Assembly: GCA_021796055.1 (NCBI GenBank)
Contig: JAJYOS010000422.1
Span: 1-6,118 of the forward strand
Source: Bacteroidota bacterium
Lineage (GTDB): Bacteria > Bacteroidota > Kryptoniia > Kryptoniales > JAKASW01
DNA: 6,118 nt
Reading direction: 5' to 3'
Shown: positions 1 through 3,874 of the stretch, one piece after another
How positions within the stretch are numbered: position 1 is the first letter of the stretch
Layout of the letters: the number at the start of each line of letters is the position of its first letter
The notes under the pieces: generated by a model
The model's input: the letters and a program-made list of their open reading frames with translations, nothing else
What the model was told of the DNA's origin: nothing
The model's database searches: none
Program-made: the position numbers and the translations under genes

Positions 1-1
1 G

Positions 2-1354
2 GGCCAATCACTTGACGAGGCTCTTCTCGATCATAATACACGTTGCGAAGAGATGCTTTTGAGAGTTGCCGTATCTGTTCTTAACGCGTTGGGTTATGCT
101 CACGAGCGCGGCGTGATCCACAGGGATATCAAACCGGGGAACATACTTATTTCCAATACGGGATCGATAAAGGTGACAGATTTCGGACTGGCGGTGTTAT
201 CCGGGTCGCCTTCGCTGACCATCGACGGAACACTTATCGGGACCCCGGCGTATATGTCGCCCGAGCAGTCTCGGGGCGAACCGGTCGACTCGCGGACAGA
301 TCTTTTTTCGCTAGGCGTGACATTGGTCGAGATAATCACCGGTGAAAGAATACTTGCCGGCAGGTCCTACGCCGAATGTATACACAAGATCCAGGCCTTC
401 AACACATCCTCACTCGATGCGCTGAGCGTTTCTCCGCATGTGCTGGTGTTTCTGAAGCGTCTCCTCGCTCCCGACAGGAACGAAAGGTTCTCAACTGCGA
501 ACGAAGCGCTGCAGTTCTTGTCACCCGACCTTGTGTCCGGAATTGCGGGGAGTAATTCGGGACACCCCCTGCCACCCGAAAGAAGAGAAACCCTGTGGTC
601 GAAAAAGAACAAGCTTCTGATTCTCGGAGCCGCGATCGTGTTCGTGCTTGTGCTGAGCCTGTCTTTCTTGTTGAGACATCCGGGTCAGGAGGCGGAGGGG
701 AATCGACCGAACCCGGTCGCGGCAGACACCGCCTCCGGCGGAAACATAGACAGGTCGAAGATTCGCGTGATGACTCCGTCTAATACCGGAGGAACCGACG
801 CACGTCCTGCCGGCAGGGAAGAAGTCGCGGGAGTTCCTCCCTCACAAGCCGGGAATGTCCCCCCGGTTAGCCATGAAACGAAAGACAGTGTCAACTTTTT
901 GAGTTCACGAGTTACGGCAGACTCAGGTTTTATTTCCATAGCCTGCACTCCGTGGGCGAAGATATTCATCGACAATGAGTACGCCGGGATGACTCCTATC
1001 TTTGGATCTATAAAAGTGCCCGCAGGTACGCACACGGTTACCTTCAACAATCCGGACTTTGTACCTATCGTCAAGGAGGTTCGTGTGCGTTCCAGAGTGC
1101 TTGCCAATGTCGATGCTGACTTTCTTGGCGATGCAGGGTACATCTTCGTGCACGTCGATCCTTGGGGGCATGTCTATGTTGATGATCAATTGCGCGAAAC
1201 AACTCCCTCAACCAAGCCGATTATCGTGTCCGCCGGTACCCGCCATCTTAGAATTGAGAATCCGGCATTTCATGATATCCTGCGGGATCTTAACGTGAAG
1301 CCCGGCGACACGCTGCGGCTCAACTTCAGCTTCCTGAAAGGAGATAAAAACTGA
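2..1354 (+). CDS. Membrane Ser/Thr protein kinase with two C-terminal PEGA domains (5' partial)
   Basis: Phosphorylates Ser/Thr of unknown targets in the cytoplasm and is anchored by one membrane helix. The frame is open from position 2, and the residues before the first ATG (53) read as kinase sequence (GQSLDEAL...), so that ATG is internal; the Gly-rich loop, the Lys of VAIK and helix C lie outside the window. Counting from the codon at 53: catalytic loop HRDIKPGN at 23-30 (Asp25, Lys27, Asn30 all present), DFG at 43-45, activation-segment GTPAYMSPEQ at 63-72, helix-F Asp83, C-lobe end near 157. It is therefore an RD-type, apparently active PknB-like kinase. A basic stretch (KKNK) precedes a transmembrane helix at 188-207, then a Pro/Gly/Ser-rich linker (208-291) and two PEGA domains (292-357, 362-428). 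Family knowledge places PEGA domains outside the cytoplasmic membrane. It may be cotranscribed with the kelch gene 41 bp downstream. The family call is very secure; the ligand and substrates are unknown. Confidence 0.95.
   Translation, partial: GQSLDEALLDHNTRCEEMLLRVAVSVLNALGYAHERGVIHRDIKPGNILISNTGSIKVTDFGLAVLSGSPSLTIDGTLIGTPAYMSPEQSRGEPVDSRTDLFSLGVTLVEIITGERILAGRSYAECIHKIQAFNTSSLDALSVSPHVLVFLKRLLAPDRNERFSTANEALQFLSPDLVSGIAGSNSGHPLPPERRETLWSKKNKLLILGAAIVFVLVLSLSFLLRHPGQEAEGNRPNPVAADTASGGNIDRSKIRVMTPSNTGGTDARPAGREEVAGVPPSQAGNVPPVSHETKDSVNFLSSRVTADSGFISIACTPWAKIFIDNEYAGMTPIFGSIKVPAGTHTVTFNNPDFVPIVKEVRVRSRVLANVDADFLGDAGYIFVHVDPWGHVYVDDQLRETTPSTKPIIVSAGTRHLRIENPAFHDILRDLNVKPGDTLRLNFSFLKGDKN
926..1336 (+). 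repeat. Tandem PEGA domains of the kinase
   Basis: Two homologous beta-rich domains of about 66 residues each (926-1123 and 1136-1336). Both begin with a xPWxxxxxDxxxxxxTP pattern (TPWAKIFIDNEYAGMTP and DPWGHVYVDDQLRETTP) and carry the turn that names the family in degenerate form (VPAGTHTV and VSAGTRHL in place of PEGA). PEGA domains are known from surface and envelope proteins and from the extracytoplasmic ends of bacterial Ser/Thr kinases. The two copies are diverged in sequence, so this is not a recent duplication. Confidence 0.88.
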
Positions 1355-1369
1355 CGGCACACCGGTTGC
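1355..1369 (+). promoter_or_regulatory. Upstream element, copy 1 (CGGCACACCGGTTGC)
   Basis: Lies in the kinase-kelch gap, directly after the kinase stop codon and 26-32 bases before the candidate ATG starts of the kelch gene. It differs by one base from the element at 3830-3844 ahead of the other T9SS cargo gene. Its role is unknown; it could be part of a promoter, a 5' leader element or coincidence. Confidence 0.3.
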
Positions 1370-1395
1370 AGTATATCCATCGATCAGACTTGGTA

Positions 1396-2700
1396 ATGCT
1401 TATGACTAAAAATCGACTGCTTGCTTTGTTAGCGTTGGCTTGTTCATGGGCTTTGCTGCAAAACGTCGCGTTTTCACAGGAATCGGACGTTCCTAACATG
1501 CCATTTCCCCGCGTTGGGATGTGCTCCGCCACGATCGGCGACACTCTGTACCTCATCGGCGGTGCGCAAAGTCTGCAGGTGGGAGGAAGCTTCTTAAGTA
1601 TGAGAGGGACCTCGACCGTACAAGCTTTTGATCTCGGTACGAGGACCTGGATTACTAATATCGCGCCTTTGGGGACCCCAAGGGTTTTCGCATGTGCTGC
1701 CGCATTAAATGATTCCATCTATGTGATGGGAGGCGTAGATAGTCTGGGGAGAGTATTGAATTCGGTCGAAGTATATGATCCGGCTGCCAACAGATGGCAC
1801 TACGCTTCGAGCATGAAATATGCCAGGAAGGGAGCGGCAGCCACAACATTCGGAGACAATGTGCTCGTGTTTGGAGGCGGAGATTCTATGAACAACCTCC
1901 TTAGCGAGGTGGAGGGTTACTCTCCCATGCAGGGCATCTGGAAAGTGCTGCCGCATCCGACCCTTTTTGCGCGAGCCTTTCACCACGTGACCAGAGTCGG
2001 CAATTCTATTTATATTTTCGGAGGACTGGGTAGCGGCGTCATGGTTGGGCCGTTGCAATTCATTGAAAGATATGTCCCATCCGTCGGTGTAACACAGGTT
2101 AACTTCACATGGCGGAATACAAGGGCGTTTTTCGGATCTGTCACGAGAAACGATTCCGTTTTCGTGATATCCGGATGGGGGCAATCCGGTATGCAAAACG
2201 GCTACTATAACGACGTGGATGTGCTCGATTTTAAGGACTCGGGTACGGCGGTGGAACGAAGTGCCGATGTTTCACTCGAAGAGCCGAGACGAGGATGTGT
2301 AGCGGCCGCCGGAAGAAACGGGCAAATATACGTTTTCGGTGGAATCACACCCGAAAGCGGACAGTACCCTGTAGCTTCAGTATCGACACTTTACAACGTA
2401 ACCGCGGTTGAACAGACTCCGAACACGATTCCTGCGGGGTTCAAGTTAAGCCAGAACTATCCAAACCCTTTTAATCCAACTACGAGAATACAGTTCGATG
2501 TCCCATCGCCTGGAAGCAATGTCCGACTTGATGTTTTCAACATCCTCGGTGAGAAAGCCGTGACCCTCGTCGACGGGTTCCTTCGTGCCGGGAGTTATTC
2601 TGCAGTTTTCAATGGTGCGAATATGGCGACAGGGACGTATATTTACAGGTTACAGACCCCAAACGGGAGTATCTACAGGAAAATGGTCCTGATTAAATAA
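1396..2700 (+). CDS. Secreted six-bladed kelch-repeat protein with T9SS C-terminal sorting domain
   Basis: A 434-residue extracellular or surface protein; beta-propellers of this type usually bind proteins or glycans, and no enzyme motif was seen. The N-terminus is a signal peptide: Lys/Arg, then a Leu/Ala-rich core, with likely cleavage before QESD at about residue 28. Six kelch blades follow (about 38-93, 95-142, 143-191, 192-241, 243-296, 297-338), each with a hydrophobic strand leading to a Gly-Gly doublet (LIGG, VMGG, VFGG, IFGG, ISGW, VFGG); blade 5 has SG instead. The last 86 residues form a T9SS type A sorting/FlgD-like Ig domain (NYPNPFNPTT ... NILGE ... GTYIYRL ... KMVLIK). The start is ambiguous: ATG 1396 and ATG 1402 both give good signal peptides, TTG 1366 is in frame, and CTG 1351 has the only strong ribosome-binding site (see findings). 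The gene follows the kinase by 41 bp. Confidence 0.93.
   Translation: MLMTKNRLLALLALACSWALLQNVAFSQESDVPNMPFPRVGMCSATIGDTLYLIGGAQSLQVGGSFLSMRGTSTVQAFDLGTRTWITNIAPLGTPRVFACAAALNDSIYVMGGVDSLGRVLNSVEVYDPAANRWHYASSMKYARKGAAATTFGDNVLVFGGGDSMNNLLSEVEGYSPMQGIWKVLPHPTLFARAFHHVTRVGNSIYIFGGLGSGVMVGPLQFIERYVPSVGVTQVNFTWRNTRAFFGSVTRNDSVFVISGWGQSGMQNGYYNDVDVLDFKDSGTAVERSADVSLEEPRRGCVAAAGRNGQIYVFGGITPESGQYPVASVSTLYNVTAVEQTPNTIPAGFKLSQNYPNPFNPTTRIQFDVPSPGSNVRLDVFNILGEKAVTLVDGFLRAGSYSAVFNGANMATGTYIYRLQTPNGSIYRKMVLIK
2440..2697 (+). other. T9SS type A C-terminal sorting domain of the kelch protein
   Basis: Encodes 86 residues from FKLSQ to the final Lys. It contains the NYPNPFNPTT entry motif, the NILGE turn, a Gly-Thr-Tyr-Ile-Tyr-Arg strand and a basic end (RKMVLIK). 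In the established T9SS model this C-terminal domain directs the protein across the outer membrane and is usually removed or used for surface attachment. It is complete here and serves as a template for the truncated copy at the window end. Confidence 0.9.
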
Positions 2701-2719
2701 CAGGTCAATAACGCTGGTC
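2696..2719 (+). repeat. Short imperfect tandem repeat over the kelch stop codon
   Basis: AATAACAGGTC (2696-2706) is followed directly by AATAACGCTGGTC (2707-2719), the same sequence with two bases added. The first copy contains the TAA stop of the kelch gene. It is probably a small slippage duplication. No regulatory role is evident. Confidence 0.5.
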
Positions 2720-2734
2720 GATTAAATCACTCAA

Positions 2735-3712
2735 GTGAATCCTTTGTGGCTTGCAAACAAGCTTGAAATTTGTTCGGCGGCAATTACAATCAATCGGGTG
2801 AATGTCTCACCTCATGTACGTCTGTCAGGCTATCCAGAACGCCGGGGGGAGATTTTCAACGGGTTTGGAATTGAGCCGGCATCTCATCGTTTTTCGGGAA
2901 AGAGCGTCGTTAGGCTGTTACGACTCGCCCTTTTCTTCTCGCTGTCTCTTGGATTTGCATCAATAACCTATTCCCAGACCCTGACCAGAGCCGACTCCGC
3001 AATCAAGTCCATAAAATCGCTGTTCGACAATGGGTCTTACATCTCCGCCGAACTTGAAGCACGCCGAATGCTTGAGGACAGAACAGTAAATGATTCCACC
3101 AGGGTGCAATTGGAGAAATACCTCGCCTTTTCACTGGTTGCTGAGGGGAGGAATCAGCCGGCAATAGAGCATTTTCTAAAGGCGCTGATGATCGACTCGT
3201 CCATGACTCTTGATCCCGTGATGACTTCACCAAAAATTCTGCAGGTCTTCAATGCAGCGAAGGAGGAATTCCGCTCGAATCGGAAGGAAGAAACGTCTGC
3301 GCCGGAGAAGAAAGCGATCCCGCGAAACCCGAACAACCTGGCCGGATCGGGCGGTACTACTTTCAGGGCTATTCTCTTTCCGGGATGGGAACAGGTGTAT
3401 GCCGGAAGAGAGACAAAGGGCTACATCCTGTTAGGCGCGGGTGCGGTGACGGCCGTGTCATCCATTGCTTTCGATTTCCTGCGTCGAGATGCGCGCACTA
3501 AATATCTCGATGCCTCCACCCCCGATTTGGCTGCAAGTACATACAAGACTTACAACGCATACTACAAGACCGAGTTTTATTCGATCTCAGCATTCGTGTT
3601 GATATACGTTTATTCGGAACTTGATTCTTTTTTGAAACTCCCCCCGCATTTCAGTATGAATTACTCTCCTGAGAAGATGTCGGCGAGTCTCGATTTTCGA
3701 ATGAATTTCTAA
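2735..3712 (+). CDS. Exported TPR-like / DUF5683-like envelope protein of unknown function
   Basis: Up to 325 residues; exact function unknown. Numbering is from GTG 2735. Residues 58-80 form a signal-peptide-like stretch (VVRLLRLALFFSLSLGFAS, likely cleavage before QTLTR at 81). Residues about 86-180 are alpha-helical and TPR-like, with alternating Ala/Leu and a DPVMTSPKILQVF segment typical of envelope TPR proteins in this group. A charged linker (180-200) leads to a DUF5683-like region: FRAILFPGWEQVYAGRETKG at 210-229, then hydrophobic segments at about 230-246 and 281-293. The family usually shows PG-W/L-GQ-x-Y; here Glu219 replaces the Gly. No enzyme motif is visible. The start is unresolved: there is no in-frame ATG before residue 112, and GTG 2735, TTG 2744 and GTG 2798 all give an unusually long stretch before the signal core. 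It lies 34 bp after the kelch gene. The coding frame is secure; the name is moderate. Confidence 0.82.
   Translation: MNPLWLANKLEICSAAITINRVNVSPHVRLSGYPERRGEIFNGFGIEPASHRFSGKSVVRLLRLALFFSLSLGFASITYSQTLTRADSAIKSIKSLFDNGSYISAELEARRMLEDRTVNDSTRVQLEKYLAFSLVAEGRNQPAIEHFLKALMIDSSMTLDPVMTSPKILQVFNAAKEEFRSNRKEETSAPEKKAIPRNPNNLAGSGGTTFRAILFPGWEQVYAGRETKGYILLGAGAVTAVSSIAFDFLRRDARTKYLDASTPDLAASTYKTYNAYYKTEFYSISAFVLIYVYSELDSFLKLPPHFSMNYSPEKMSASLDFRMNF
2763..2790 (+). promoter_or_regulatory. Candidate sigma70-type promoter inside the 5' part of the DUF5683-like gene
   Basis: TTGAAA (2763-2768) and TACAAT (2785-2790) each match the housekeeping hexamers at 5 of 6 bases, with a 16-base spacer. Transcription would begin near 2797, beside the in-frame GTG at 2798, giving a leaderless or nearly leaderless message. 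The primary sigma factor of this organism is unknown, and Bacteroidota promoters differ from this consensus, so the call is tentative. Confidence 0.3.
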
Positions 3713-3734
3713 CACTCCTTCTTCATTTCCTCCC

Positions 3735-3765
3735 GCATGGGTTGCAGTTAAAGTGCAATCCTTGC
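3735..3765 (+). terminator. Hairpin in the gap before the large T9SS protein (possible terminator or mRNA 3' end)
   Basis: GGGTTGCA (3739-3746) pairs with TGCAATCC (3754-3761) across a 7-base loop (GTTAAAG), with one G-U pair. The stem extends by GCA/TGC (3735-3737 with 3763-3765) past one T-T mismatch, giving 11 pairs. It begins 22 bases after the preceding stop codon, a usual place for a terminator. No T-run follows directly; the nearest (CCCCTTTTT) is about 30 bases downstream. It could instead be a processing or stabilising structure. Confidence 0.4.
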
Positions 3766-3829
3766 ATGTCGAAATTTCCAGATCATCCCACAATATCCCC
3801 TTTTTGTCTCCCTTTCCGGCCGATTTTTG

Positions 3830-3844
3830 CGGCACACCTGTTGC
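3830..3844 (+). promoter_or_regulatory. Upstream element, copy 2 (CGGCACACCTGTTGC)
   Basis: A 14/15 match to the element at 1355-1369, placed 30 bases before the ATG of the large T9SS protein. No convincing -10 or Bacteroidota-type TAnnTTTG box is seen at a suitable distance, so it is recorded as an unexplained shared element and not as a promoter. Confidence 0.3.
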
Positions 3845-3865
3845 TTTTACTACTGTTAAAAAGTC

Positions 3866-3871
3866 GAGGAG
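3866..3871 (+). promoter_or_regulatory. Ribosome binding site of the large T9SS protein
   Basis: GAGGAG is followed by a 3-base spacer (TCA) and ATG at 3875. The spacing is short, but the match to anti-Shine-Dalgarno sequence is strong. Together with the signal peptide that begins immediately (MNKKIYSFSL), it fixes this start codon. Confidence 0.65.
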
Positions 3872-3874
3872 TCA

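Noticed and set aside
685..1143. 152-codon open frame on the minus strand
   Set aside because: It is antisense to the kinase linker and first PEGA domain, and the + strand frame is clearly coding. No domain is recognisable.
1396..1480. Lipoprotein signal in the kelch protein (Cys within LLALAC)
   Set aside because: The residue three before Cys is Ala, not Leu, and the hydrophobic core continues past the Cys. Cleavage before QESD fits better.
1705..2196. 163-codon open frame on the minus strand
   Set aside because: It is antisense to kelch blades 2-5. The regular Gly-Gly repeat pattern exists only in the + strand frame.
2802..2966. 54-codon + strand frame starting at ATG 2802
   Set aside because: Not called as a gene: no ribosome-binding site, no recognisable product, and it overlaps the signal peptide of the exported protein in another frame. 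Kept only as a possible frameshift clue.
3819..3833. GCCG/CGGC hairpin with a T-rich loop
   Set aside because: Only four base pairs; the T-run is in the loop and not after the stem, so it is not a terminator.
3826..3874. Promoter directly upstream of the large T9SS gene
   Set aside because: TTGCGG and TTGCTT occur, but no TATAAT-like or TAnnTTTG-like box lies at a proper distance.
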